This document shows positions 49,024 through 57,232 of a stretch of DNA of 64,000 nt, in pieces; position 1 is the stretch's first letter, and each line of letters begins with the position of its first letter. The stretch comes from Flagellimonas sp. S3867 (GTDB lineage Bacteria > Bacteroidota > Bacteroidia > Flavobacteriales > Flavobacteriaceae). The DNA is taken from assembly GCF_014698935.1 (NCBI RefSeq), contig NZ_JACVMN010000001.1, positions 1-64,000 of the forward strand, given 5' to 3'. The notes below the pieces were generated by a model. The model made no database searches and was not told the DNA's origin. It worked only from the letters and a program-made list of their open reading frames with translations. The translations under genes and the position numbers were made by a program.

Positions 49024-50331
49024 ATGAATATTCCGCAATCAAGTCTTCCCCGAATCATCATTATTGGAGGTGGTTTTGGAGGTATAGCTTTAGCAAAGAA
49101 ATTGTCCAAAAAAGAAATACAGGTGGTGTTATTGGACAAGCACAATTATCATACATTCCAACCCTTATTATATCAAGTTTCCACTGGTGGATTAGAGCCG
49201 GATTCTATCGCCTATCCCATTCGAAAGGTGTTACAAGGGTACCCCAATTTTTATTTTCGATTGGCCGAAGTTTTGCAGGTTGATACAGAAAACAGGAAAA
49301 TAGCGACCAATATTGGTGATATTGGCTATGATTATCTAGTGGTTGCCACCGGGTCGGAGACAAATTACTTTGGTAATAAAAATATTGAGGAAAAGGGGAT
49401 GGCCATGAAAACCATTCCGCAGTCGTTGAACCTTCGGAGTCTTATTCTTGAAAATTTTGAACAAGCTTTACTTACCGATGACTTGCATGAACGGGACGCA
49501 TTAATGAATTTTGTAATAGTTGGAGGAGGACCCACGGGTGTGGAATTGGCAGGAGCTTTAGCCGAAATAAAGAAAGGAATTTTACCCAAAGATTATCCTG
49601 ATTTGGATACGCGAAGAGCTCAAATAAATTTGATCCAAGGGAGTGATAGAATTCTTCCCGCCATGAGTGAAATAGCATCCAGCAAAGCTGAACGGTTTTT
49701 GGAAAAATTGGGCGTAAATGTTTGGAAGGATATTAGGGTAACGGATTATAATGGGAAACATGTTGCCACCGATGGTGATATCTCTTTTGAGTCGGCCACA
49801 TTGGTCTGGGCCGCGGGTGTACAAGCAGTTTGTCTTGATGGATTAAACGCCAAGGAATTTCTTTGCAAAGGCAATCGGTTAAAAGTGAATCGATTCAATC
49901 AAGTGGAAGGATTTAAAGAAATCTTTGCTGTTGGTGATGTGGCGCAAATGGAGACAGAAACCTTTCCAGATGGGCATCCCATGATGGCACAACCCGCAAT
50001 TCAACAAGGTGAAAACCTGGGCCAGAATTTAGTACGATTGATAGAGAAAAAGCCATTAAAACCCTTTACCTATAAAGATAAAGGCAATATGGCAACGGTG
50101 GGAAGAAATAAAGCGGTTTGCGATTTGCCTAGGTTCAAGTTTCAAGGAGTTTTTGCCTGGTACATTTGGATGTTTGTACATCTTTACTTCTTAATCGGTT
50201 TTCGAAATAGGGTAGTGGTCTTTATTAACTGGGTGTACAATTATATCCGATTTGACCGGGAGGCTAGACTTATTATCCGACCATTCAAAAAAGAATATCA
50301 GACATCTAAAGAAAAGGAAACAGTCAGTTAA
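49024..50331 (+). CDS. Type II NADH dehydrogenase-like FAD oxidoreductase
   Basis: This roughly 435-residue flavoprotein has two Rossmann folds: FAD-binding PRIIIIGGGFGGIALAK (about 9-25) and NAD-binding FVIVGGGPTGVELAG (about 165-180), with GDVAQ near 305 and a C-terminal hydrophobic helix (FAWYIWMFVHLYFLI) that anchors it to the membrane. It passes electrons from NADH to quinone without pumping protons. ATG 49024 is preferred because IPQSSLPR begins the family's usual N-terminus; 48991 and 49015 are alternative starts. Confidence 0.9.
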   Translation: MNIPQSSLPRIIIIGGGFGGIALAKKLSKKEIQVVLLDKHNYHTFQPLLYQVSTGGLEPDSIAYPIRKVLQGYPNFYFRLAEVLQVDTENRKIATNIGDIGYDYLVVATGSETNYFGNKNIEEKGMAMKTIPQSLNLRSLILENFEQALLTDDLHERDALMNFVIVGGGPTGVELAGALAEIKKGILPKDYPDLDTRRAQINLIQGSDRILPAMSEIASSKAERFLEKLGVNVWKDIRVTDYNGKHVATDGDISFESATLVWAAGVQAVCLDGLNAKEFLCKGNRLKVNRFNQVEGFKEIFAVGDVAQMETETFPDGHPMMAQPAIQQGENLGQNLVRLIEKKPLKPFTYKDKGNMATVGRNKAVCDLPRFKFQGVFAWYIWMFVHLYFLIGFRNRVVVFINWVYNYIRFDREARLIIRPFKKEYQTSKEKETVS

Positions 50332-50350
50332 AATCTTCAGCGGATAACTC

Positions 50351-51247
50351 CTATCTTCTCGGGTGATAAGCGTTTAGCACATCCGCCAAATGCTTACGAT
50401 TCACATGCATGTATATTTCCGTTGTGGTAATGCTGGAATGCCCCAACATTTGTTGAATGGCCCTTAAATCTGCCCCATTTTCTAAAAGATGGGTTGCAAA
50501 AGAGTGTCGGAACGTGTGTGGACTTATATTTTTTTTCTGACCGATTTTTTCCGCCAATTGTTTTATTATGGTAAAAATCATTGCCCTGCTGAGTTGCTTC
50601 CCTCTTCTATTCAGAAACAAAAAATCTTGATGCTCCTTTTGAATGGGTAAATGAACCCTTATTTCATTCCTGTAAATGTTGATGTATTTTCTATTTACGG
50701 TGCTAATGGGAACAAAGCGTTGTTTGTTTCCCTTACCGGTAACCTTAATAAAATCCTCATCAAAGAAAAGGTCGGAAAGTTTTAAACCGATCAGTTCGGA
50801 TACCCGGAGACCACAACCATATAAGGTTTCCAAAATAGCCCGATTGCGTTCACCTTCGGGTTTAGAAAGGTCAATTGCGTTGATTAGGTCATTTATTTCA
50901 TCAATGGAGAGCGTATCAGGCAATTTTCTGCCAATTTTTGGAGTCTCAATTAAGTCCATGGGATTATCATCACGATAATCTTCAAAAACCAAATAATTAA
51001 AAAATCCTTTTAAAGCTGAAATGACTCTTGCCTGAGAACGAGGGTTCACCGTTTTTGCAATGGAATAAATAAATTCTTGTATTGTTTCTTGTTGAATTTG
51101 GACAGGAGAATCTCCTATTTCATAGGAGTCTAGGTAGTCCATAAGTTTTTTGAGGTCTAAAGAATAACTGGAAATGGAATTGTCGGAAAGTCCACGCTCT
51201 ATTTTTAAATAATGTTGGTAATCCTGTAAAGCCTGTTTCCAGTTCAT
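50351..51247 (-). CDS. xerD: Tyrosine recombinase XerD
   Basis: This 298-residue site-specific recombinase has the N-terminal SAM-like core-binding domain (1-88) and a catalytic domain with R148 (GCGLRVSELIGL), K172, H244 and R247 (SPHTFRHSFATHL), H270 (LGHSS) and the nucleophile Y279. The length is that of chromosomal XerD/XerC, with no phage-type extension, so I read it as the housekeeping chromosome-dimer resolvase rather than an element's integrase. It lies divergent from the outer-membrane barrel gene across a 218-base gap. Confidence 0.93.
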   Translation of the reverse strand: MNWKQALQDYQHYLKIERGLSDNSISSYSLDLKKLMDYLDSYEIGDSPVQIQQETIQEFIYSIAKTVNPRSQARVISALKGFFNYLVFEDYRDDNPMDLIETPKIGRKLPDTLSIDEINDLINAIDLSKPEGERNRAILETLYGCGLRVSELIGLKLSDLFFDEDFIKVTGKGNKQRFVPISTVNRKYINIYRNEIRVHLPIQKEHQDFLFLNRRGKQLSRAMIFTIIKQLAEKIGQKKNISPHTFRHSFATHLLENGADLRAIQQMLGHSSITTTEIYMHVNRKHLADVLNAYHPRR

Positions 51248-51297
51248 GGTTTAAAGATAGCTACAAATATTTTTCTGTTGTGAGCCAAAATATACCA

Positions 51298-51330
51298 TTT
51301 GGTCAATTGATATAGCACTTTGGTCAAGTG
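51298..51330. repeat. Direct repeat TTTGGTCAA.TG, 21-bp spacing (candidate operator)
   Basis: TTTGGTCAATTG (51298-51309) and TTTGGTCAAGTG (51319-51330) differ at one position and start 21 bases apart (two helical turns). They lie between xerD and the outer-membrane protein gene, about 140 bases upstream of its start. The core TTTGGTCA recurs in the inverted repeat before the next barrel gene. Confidence 0.45.
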
Positions 51331-51465
51331 GGACCAAGCCTAAAAAAATGATTTAAATAGATTCACAACCTGTTTTTGAATAATTGTGCTGACCATGGAT
51401 TTTTACCAATGTTCAATACTTTATTTGGTTAGGTCACGTTTACCTTTTGGTAAATTTTAACAATT

Positions 51466-51978
51466 ATGAAGAAAATAGTACTAACGATCATTACTGTATT
51501 AGCGATAAATCTGTCCATGTCTGCCCAAGACCGGAGCAATATTAAGGCAGGTTTTAATGCGGGCGTTCCCGTTGGGGATGCTGCCGATATTTCCAGTTTT
51601 AGTATTGGATTGGATTTTAATTATCATTGGGGTGTTTCAGAATTACTGGATGTGGGTATTGCCGCTGGCTTTATAAATGCATTTGGTGATACTAACGAAG
51701 CATCTGGAGGAGGAATTACCATTCAAACAGAGTTTGAGGATTTTCAATTTCTACCAGTGGCTGCTTCTGTTCGAATATACCCGACCTATAGCTTCAAGTT
51801 TGGAGCGGATGCTGGATATGCAGTGGGTATAAATGCTGGTAACGAAGGTGGACTATATTACAGACCGGTAATTGGCTACAATATCACCGGAAATACCGAA
51901 TTGAATGTCTCTTACATTGCAGTTAGCAATGATGGAACATTTTCCATTGCAACCGTTGGGATTTTGTTTTTATTCTAA
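51466..51978 (+). CDS. Small outer-membrane beta-barrel protein
   Basis: The 170-residue protein has a signal peptide (about 1-19, ending MSAQ) and alternating hydrophobic strands ending in a terminal phenylalanine (GILFLF), typical of 8-strand outer-membrane barrels (OmpA/OmpW-like size). Glycine/aspartate turns recur every 20 or so residues. Function is unknown. A second, unrelated barrel gene follows 112 bases downstream. Confidence 0.82.
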   Translation: MKKIVLTIITVLAINLSMSAQDRSNIKAGFNAGVPVGDAADISSFSIGLDFNYHWGVSELLDVGIAAGFINAFGDTNEASGGGITIQTEFEDFQFLPVAASVRIYPTYSFKFGADAGYAVGINAGNEGGLYYRPVIGYNITGNTELNVSYIAVSNDGTFSIATVGILFLF

Positions 51979-52028
51979 CAAAGCATAACGGACAGATTGA
52001 ATACAGTTTTATGAGTTGGTTAAAGAAA

Positions 52029-52053
52029 AGTTTTGGTTAAAATGACCAAAACT
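52029..52053. repeat. Inverted repeat AGTTTTGGT/ACCAAAACT (candidate operator)
   Basis: Perfect 9-base arms (52029-52037 and 52045-52053) are separated by 7 bases. Its minus strand reads TTTTGGTCAT, so it contains the TTTGGTCA core found in the direct repeats at 51298-51330. It lies about 38 bases before the second outer-membrane gene's ATG. Confidence 0.5.
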
Positions 52054-52090
52054 CTCAAATCAGTAATTAATAACCATAAATACTCATAAA

Positions 52091-52555
52091 ATGAAAAAAT
52101 TATTATTTGCATTCACCATTCTTCTTTTCTTTGGAACAGCGGCTAAGGCGCAAACCAGTTATAAGTTTGCTTTGGGACTTGGTGTTGATACGGCACTTGA
52201 GGGAGCTACCTTTGTTGGAGCAACCGGCAAGTACTTTTTTTCCTCAAACCATGTTGGTCAGGCCGATCTTGGTTTTGAGGACAAAGCTACCATAATTACC
52301 GCCTTATATTCTTATCACAAACAAATTAAGGGTGCATCTGGATTAAGATGGTATACCGGTGCAGGGCCGAGTATTGTTCTGGTGGATGGTTTTGATAACG
52401 TGTTTGCCTTAAGACCCCATTTAGGACTCGATTTTAAGATTAATGGGGTGCCTTTTGTTGCTAATTTTGATTGGAGACCTTCAATCGTGCTTAGTGATGG
52501 TTTTGATAATGAAGTTGGGGCGTTCGGTTTAGGCCTTCAGTTTGCTTTTAAATAG
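52091..52555 (+). CDS. Small outer-membrane beta-barrel protein
   Basis: The 154-residue protein has a signal peptide (about 1-20, ending AKAQ) and a barrel ending in FAFK with the penultimate aromatic residue. Strands such as FALGLGVDTALEGATFVGA and PHLGLDFKINGVPFVANFDW alternate. The size suits an 8-strand barrel. It is followed by a clear terminator before aroQ. Confidence 0.82.
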   Translation: MKKLLFAFTILLFFGTAAKAQTSYKFALGLGVDTALEGATFVGATGKYFFSSNHVGQADLGFEDKATIITALYSYHKQIKGASGLRWYTGAGPSIVLVDGFDNVFALRPHLGLDFKINGVPFVANFDWRPSIVLSDGFDNEVGAFGLGLQFAFK

Positions 52556-52576
52556 AAGAGCAACTAAAAAATATTG

Positions 52577-52609
52577 AAAAGGACGGATATTTCCGTCCTT
52601 TTCTTTTTG
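52577..52609 (+). terminator. Rho-independent terminator after the outer-membrane gene
   Basis: Arms AAAAGGACGGA (52577-52587) and TCCGTCCTTTT (52592-52602) with a 4-base loop, followed by CTTTTTG. It separates the barrel gene from aroQ. Confidence 0.88.
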
Positions 52610-52624
52610 TTGTATTTTTAACGC

Positions 52625-53038
52625 ATGAAACTGATGATAATCAACGGACCCAATCTAAACCTCTTGGGCAAACGAGAGCCAGAAGTATATGGCAGCACAA
52701 CTTTCGATGACTATTTTGCCCAATTACAGCAAAAATTTCCTCAGGCCCAACTGGAATATTTTCAATCCAATATTGAAGGAGAATTGATAGATAAAATTCA
52801 GGAGGTAGGCTTTGACTATGAAGGTATTGTTTTGAATGCCGCTTCATATACCCACACTTCCGTTGGAATTGGTGATGCAGTTAAGGCTGTAAATACTCCC
52901 GTAGTGGAAGTTCATATATCCAATACCCACAAAAGGGAAGATTTTAGACATGTTTCCTACATTTCTTCAGGGGCGAAAGGCGTTATTTTGGGATTTGGCC
53001 TTCAAAGCTATGATTTGGCCATTCAAAGTTTTATGTAA
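52625..53038 (+). CDS. aroQ: 3-dehydroquinate dehydratase, type II
   Basis: This 137-residue enzyme dehydrates 3-dehydroquinate in the shikimate pathway. The N-terminal NGPNLNLLGKREPEVYG contains the flexible active-site loop with R and Y, and the C-terminal SNTHKREDFRHVSYIS provides catalytic histidine/arginine residues. The type II family is about 140-150 residues, so it is full length. In Flavobacteria aroQ often lies near xerD; here two outer-membrane genes lie between them. Confidence 0.94.
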   Translation: MKLMIINGPNLNLLGKREPEVYGSTTFDDYFAQLQQKFPQAQLEYFQSNIEGELIDKIQEVGFDYEGIVLNAASYTHTSVGIGDAVKAVNTPVVEVHISNTHKREDFRHVSYISSGAKGVILGFGLQSYDLAIQSFM

Positions 53039-53108
53039 TCAGTTTGACCTTGGAGATTGACCTTTATATCTGTGCTTTTGATGGATCTATTTATAGGCTA
53101 GTTGAAAA

Positions 53109-53393
53109 TTAAGCTGTACTTCCTTTTAAATATTTCTTATCCACGTAAAACGTTCCAAAAGGCAATAGGGAGGCTACAAAAAGTATTATAAAACGCTTGA
53201 TGCCCCATTTGCGTTGCCAACAAAAAATCAAAGCTAAGAGCACATATGCAATAAAAAGTCCTCCGTGAATGTATCCGACAACTTTATTGGGTTCCAAAAT
53301 GTCTGCCCAATACTTTAAGGGCATGGTAAACCCAAATAATAAGAGGTACGATATTCCTTCAAGAATTGCGGTTGATCTAAATAATTTCAGCAC
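53109..53393 (-). CDS. DUF3817 family membrane protein
   Basis: This 94-residue protein has three hydrophobic helices and the DUF3817 pattern STAILEGISYLLLFGFTMPLKY and HGGLFIAYV. The start is GTG at 53393, 6 bases after the lpdA stop. It is a small inner-membrane protein of unknown function, probably expressed with lpdA. Confidence 0.85.
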   Translation of the reverse strand: MLKLFRSTAILEGISYLLLFGFTMPLKYWADILEPNKVVGYIHGGLFIAYVLLALIFCWQRKWGIKRFIILFVASLLPFGTFYVDKKYLKGSTA

Positions 53394-53399
53394 GTGTTT

Positions 53400-54791
53400 C
53401 TATAAATGGATTACTTCATCATAGGCGTCGGCAACTGCCTCCATCACCGCTTCACTCATTGTAGGATGGGGGTGAACGGCCTTTAGAACTTCATGACCGG
53501 TGGTTTCCAATTTTCTCGCGACCACAGCTTCGGCAATCATGTCGGTAACACCAACACCGATCATATGACAGCCCAACCACTCTCCATATTTAGCATCGAA
53601 GATTACTTTAACAAATCCATCTGGAGTTCCAGAAGCTTTTGCTTTACCACTTGCTGAAAAAGGAAATTTACCCACTTTTAAATCGTAGCCCTGCTCTTTG
53701 GCCTGTTTTTCGGTAAGTCCAACAGAGGCTACCTCGGGTATACAATAGGTACAACCCGGAATATTGCCATAATCCAATGCTTCCACATGCATTCCGGCTA
53801 TTTTTTCAACACAAAGAATACCTTCTGCAGATGCAACATGGGCCAAAGCTTGGCCGGGAGTCACATCGCCAATGGCATAATATCCTGGAATATTGGTTTG
53901 ATAGTAATCGTTGACCAAAATTTTATCCCTATCCACCGCGATGCCAACATCTTCCAAGCCAATATTTTCAATATTGGTCTTGATACCGACAGCGGAAAGC
54001 AGAATATCGGCTTCCAATACTTCTTCTCCTTTGGAGGTTTTGACAGTAGCTTTTACGCCATCACCTGATGTATCTACATGGGTTACTTCTGCTGAAGTCT
54101 TGATTTTCACCCCTGCTTTTTTGAAACTTCTTTCCAACTGTTTGGAAACATCTTCGTCCTCCACAGGAACGATATTGGGCAAATATTCAACAACGGTAAC
54201 TTCAGTGCCCATTGAATTGTAGAAATAAGCAAATTCAATTCCAATGGCACCACTTCCCACAACTATCATTTTCTTGGGTTGTTTTTCCAAGGACATTGCT
54301 TCCCGATAGCCGATCACTTTTTTTCCATCTTGTGGAAGGCTTGGCAATTCCCTGCTTCGTGCGCCAGTGGCAATAATAATATGATCAGCTGTGTACTCGG
54401 CGGGATCTCCATGTTCTCCCTTCACCACTACTTTTTTGCCGGGTTGAATTTTCCCATAGCCATTGAGGACCTCAATTTTATTTTTTTTCATCAAAAACTG
54501 AATTCCTTTGCTCATTCCATCGGCTACCCCACGACTTCTTTTGATTACAGCATCAAAGTCATGCTCTACCTTTTTGGCGCTCAAACCATAATCTTCAGCA
54601 TGTTTTAGGTATTCAAAAACTTGAGCTGATTTCAATAGGGCCTTTGTTGGGATACAGCCCCAATTTAGACACACACCTCCCAAACTTTCCTTTTCTACAA
54701 TAGCTGTTTTGAATCCAAGTTGCGCGGCTCTAATCGCTGTTACATATCCACCCGGACCACTACCCAAAACAATTACATCGAAGTTGCTCAT
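53400..54791 (-). CDS. lpdA: Dihydrolipoyl dehydrogenase (E3)
   Basis: The 463-residue flavoprotein has the FAD-binding VLGSGPGGYVTAI (8-20), the redox-active disulfide C41/C46 in GGVCLNWGCIPTK, the NAD-binding VVGSGAIGIEFA, GDVTPG, and the C-terminal HPHPTMSE with the active-site histidine/glutamate. It re-oxidises lipoamide of the pyruvate, 2-oxoglutarate or glycine-cleavage complexes. Partner genes are not in this window. Confidence 0.95.
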   Translation of the reverse strand: MSNFDVIVLGSGPGGYVTAIRAAQLGFKTAIVEKESLGGVCLNWGCIPTKALLKSAQVFEYLKHAEDYGLSAKKVEHDFDAVIKRSRGVADGMSKGIQFLMKKNKIEVLNGYGKIQPGKKVVVKGEHGDPAEYTADHIIIATGARSRELPSLPQDGKKVIGYREAMSLEKQPKKMIVVGSGAIGIEFAYFYNSMGTEVTVVEYLPNIVPVEDEDVSKQLERSFKKAGVKIKTSAEVTHVDTSGDGVKATVKTSKGEEVLEADILLSAVGIKTNIENIGLEDVGIAVDRDKILVNDYYQTNIPGYYAIGDVTPGQALAHVASAEGILCVEKIAGMHVEALDYGNIPGCTYCIPEVASVGLTEKQAKEQGYDLKVGKFPFSASGKAKASGTPDGFVKVIFDAKYGEWLGCHMIGVGVTDMIAEAVVARKLETTGHEVLKAVHPHPTMSEAVMEAVADAYDEVIHL

Positions 54792-54824
54792 TAGTTTTTG
54801 ATTTTAGCTGTTAAAAATGAAGTG

Positions 54825-54856
54825 CAAAAGTACGTAATTCGATGGGCAAATACCAA
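54825..54856 (-). promoter_or_regulatory. Bacteroidota-type promoter for lpdA
   Basis: On the minus strand TTG (54856-54854), a 21-base spacer and TACTTTTG (54832-54825) fit the -33/-7 promoter. The lpdA ATG is at 54791, giving a leader of about 27 bases. Confidence 0.5.
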
Positions 54857-54863
54857 GGTTTGG

Positions 54864-55403
54864 TCATGCAGAATTGGAACTGCCAAACATCTTTTTGTTG
54901 AAATCCTCGGAACCTCCTTTAGGAACGGACAGGGAGACCCAATCATTTCCCTTAATCATTCGACCAACAAATGCTATTTGTCCTATATGACTGGCATAAT
55001 GGGCCAATTGTCTATTTACAGCCTCAACTAGGGTATGTTCCTCAGCCCTTATATGGACCTTGGATTCAAAATTTGTTGAATTAACACTTTCCAAGGCATC
55101 AAATAGGCATTTCCACCCCTTTTCCCAGGCTTCCAACATTTCGGTTTTGGAGCCATATTCGCCTTCAAACTCCGTATCGCGGTTGCGCCATGTTTTTTCA
55201 CCGTCTTCGGTCAAAAAGTTGGTCCATCGGCTCAGCATATTCCCGACGATATGTTTTACAATTATGGAAATGGAATTATCGGTTTCCTTGTATTTCCACC
55301 TGATTTCTTCTTCGGAAAGTTGGGCGAATGTTTTTTCTCCCATCGTTTTATAGCGACAGAACTCGAATACTGCGCTTTTTAGGTAATTTTCTTGAAAATT
55401 CAT
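54864..55403 (-). CDS. DUF1572/DinB-like protein
   Basis: The 179-residue product is a four-helix-bundle DinB/DUF1572 protein with the metal-binding histidines in IIVKHIVGNML and RQLAHYASHIGQIAF. These proteins often act as thiol-dependent (bacillithiol-type) transferases in Firmicutes and Bacteroidota; whether this one does is unknown. Its start overlaps the msrB stop (ATGA), so it is coupled to msrB. Confidence 0.85.
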   Translation of the reverse strand: MNFQENYLKSAVFEFCRYKTMGEKTFAQLSEEEIRWKYKETDNSISIIVKHIVGNMLSRWTNFLTEDGEKTWRNRDTEFEGEYGSKTEMLEAWEKGWKCLFDALESVNSTNFESKVHIRAEEHTLVEAVNRQLAHYASHIGQIAFVGRMIKGNDWVSLSVPKGGSEDFNKKMFGSSNSA

Positions 55404-55807
55404 TCTTCTTCTGGGTCAAAACCAATGCTAATGGAGTTGATGCAATACCGCTGCCCTGTGGTTTCCTGTGGACCATCGTTAAATACATGCCCTAGATGGC
55501 CACCACAATTGGCACAGATTGTTTCTGTACGAATCATGCCGTGGGAGGTATCCCTGATATATTCAATGGCACCCTCAACGGCTTGGTCAAATGATGGCCA
55601 GCCGCAACCACTTTCAAATTTGTGATCACTTTCAAAAAGTTTGGCGTTGCAGGCCCTACAATGATAATCCCCGTTTTCAAAATGCAGGTTGTATTGACCG
55701 GTATGGGGTCTTTCCGTACCTTTTTGACGAAGCACGTAGTATTCTTCCGGTGAAAGCTCTTGTTTCCACTCAGCTTCCGTTTTTTCGATATCGTATTTTT
55801 TGTCCAT
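55400..55807 (-). CDS. msrB: Peptide-methionine (R)-S-oxide reductase, cytoplasmic
   Basis: This 135-residue MsrB has zinc cysteines in CRAC (about 57-60) and CANC (about 102-105), the catalytic cysteine in RYCINSISI near residue 122, and GGHLGHVFNDGP. It has no signal peptide, so it repairs methionine-R-sulfoxide in the cytoplasm. Its ATG directly abuts the DUF6090 gene's TAA, and it is coupled by a 4-base overlap to DUF1572. A second, exported copy lies 0.8 kb away. Confidence 0.92.
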   Translation of the reverse strand: MDKKYDIEKTEAEWKQELSPEEYYVLRQKGTERPHTGQYNLHFENGDYHCRACNAKLFESDHKFESGCGWPSFDQAVEGAIEYIRDTSHGMIRTETICANCGGHLGHVFNDGPQETTGQRYCINSISIGFDPEEE

Positions 55808-56560
55808 TTACATCTTGTTTAATTCGTTTTCAACCAATTTAGAACAGGAATCCATTATATATTTCAAATAACCCATGGTACCATTTATGGAGCTCAAGTT
55901 ATCTTGGGCAATTTTGATTCGATCAATCAATTCCGGTTGTTCTAAAAAAGCTTCACTATTGATAGGTCTGCTTACCAACTTCCAGCTTCCATTAGCCAAT
56001 TGAATTGATATTCTCTTCCATAATGCATTATGCAAGTCCAATTGATATTTTTTGTTATACTCGAACTCGTCCACCGAGTTAAAGAATTTTTCAGCTCGGG
56101 GAAAATGGTGTTCATAAAACACAATTAATCCTTGCCTGAGCGAATCGTTGGAAACTTTGTCCAAGCCCACTGATTTGATAGCTTCGTAACCACCTTTATT
56201 ATAATTGAACTGAACTCCGAAAGACATTTTAGTATATGATTTTAACAACACGGTATCGGGATAGGTTTGTTCAGAAGCAATCATTTGAAGTAATTCTTGA
56301 ATACCTTCTTGTTTCATTGAAGCCCTTTCTTGCATTATTTCATAAACTTCCAAGTCTGATGTTAGTGCACTGCGTACCTCTTTGAGCATGGTTTTTTCAA
56401 AATTTCTGTCCAATTGGTTTTGGTTCCAATTGTTGATTTGCAGAGCAATCAAAATACCAATTACCACAAGGATAATCTCACCAAATGCGTAAAGTAAATA
56501 TTTGGAAATCCGGTTTTCTGAAAGTAATCGTTTCCGAATTTTTCTAAAGAAATTGATCAT
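55808..56560 (-). CDS. DUF6090 family membrane protein
   Basis: The 250-residue protein has the N-terminal hallmark of the Bacteroidota DUF6090 family: a basic stretch (MINFFRKIRKRLL), then KYLLYAFGEIILVVIGILIALQINNW (a membrane helix about 22-42), and a long helical, glutamate-rich region. Function is unknown. It lies between two msrB genes and is in an operon-like arrangement with the cytoplasmic one. Confidence 0.82.
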   Translation of the reverse strand: MINFFRKIRKRLLSENRISKYLLYAFGEIILVVIGILIALQINNWNQNQLDRNFEKTMLKEVRSALTSDLEVYEIMQERASMKQEGIQELLQMIASEQTYPDTVLLKSYTKMSFGVQFNYNKGGYEAIKSVGLDKVSNDSLRQGLIVFYEHHFPRAEKFFNSVDEFEYNKKYQLDLHNALWKRISIQLANGSWKLVSRPINSEAFLEQPELIDRIKIAQDNLSSINGTMGYLKYIMDSCSKLVENELNKM

Positions 56561-56622
56561 GGTCGGTTATTTTGAGCTTTTGATTCCCCAAGATAGCAAA
56601 TACCACAATTTGATTGCCATTT

Positions 56623-57120
56623 TCAATCGGGAATAAAATCCAAAGCTACACCGTTGATGCAATGCCTTTTTCCGGTGGTATTTTGAGGGCCATCATTAAA
56701 AACATGGCCCAAATGGCCTCCACAAGTAGCACAGTGTTCCTCAGTTCTTGGATAACCTATTTTATAATCCACATCATAGGCAACATTACCTTCAATTTCC
56801 CTATCAAAACTGGGCCAACCCGTTCCTGAATCAAATTTATATTCGCTTCTAAACAAAGGAGTCTCACAAGCCGCACAAATGTAGGTGCCCACTTCTTTGT
56901 TGTCTAATAGATCACTGGTAAAGGCATTTTCCGTTGCCGCCTTTCGAAGCACATAATACTCCATATCTGTGAGTTCAGCTTTCCACTCCGCTTCAGTTTT
57001 TGTGATCGCGTATGCGACTTCTTCCTTCTTTTCATCTTTTGCTGATTTATTATCCTCTTGTGACACACCTTTGCACCCAGAAAGAATAATAATGGCAACT
57101 AGTAGCAACTTTTTTCCCAT
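56623..57120 (-). CDS. msrB: Exported lipoprotein peptide-methionine (R)-S-oxide reductase
   Basis: The 165-residue product carries lipobox ILSGC (Cys 15), a charged linker (residues 16-40) and then a complete MsrB domain: zinc pairs CAAC and CATC, GGHLGHVFNDGP and the catalytic cysteine in RHCINGVAL. It is therefore the envelope-facing counterpart of the cytoplasmic msrB. Reducing power would have to come from a periplasmic thioredoxin-like partner, not visible here. Confidence 0.9.
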   Translation of the reverse strand: MGKKLLLVAIIILSGCKGVSQEDNKSAKDEKKEEVAYAITKTEAEWKAELTDMEYYVLRKAATENAFTSDLLDNKEVGTYICAACETPLFRSEYKFDSGTGWPSFDREIEGNVAYDVDYKIGYPRTEEHCATCGGHLGHVFNDGPQNTTGKRHCINGVALDFIPD

Positions 57121-57180
57121 CTTGTTCTTTTAATCAAAATAGACGTTTTTTTTGACTCTTCCTTTCAAAAATAGCTTTAA

Positions 57181-57213
57181 AAAAAATCCCGCCGAATTTC
57201 GACGGGATTTTAA
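57181..57213 (-). terminator. Rho-independent terminator of the collagen-like gene
   Basis: Inverted repeat arms AAAATCCCG (57183-57191) and CGGGATTTT (57103 + 100 = 57203-57211), extended by an inner CG pair around a mismatch and loop AATTT; the minus strand then runs into eight T. It lies between the 57233-57811 gene's stop and the exported msrB. Confidence 0.85.
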
Positions 57214-57232
57214 GTTAGCATTCGTGAGGGAC

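Noticed and set aside
50351..51247. XerD-like recombinase as the integrase of a mobile element.
   Set aside because: Length, domain order and motifs are those of the housekeeping XerD; no att-type direct repeats, tRNA gene or element genes surround it.
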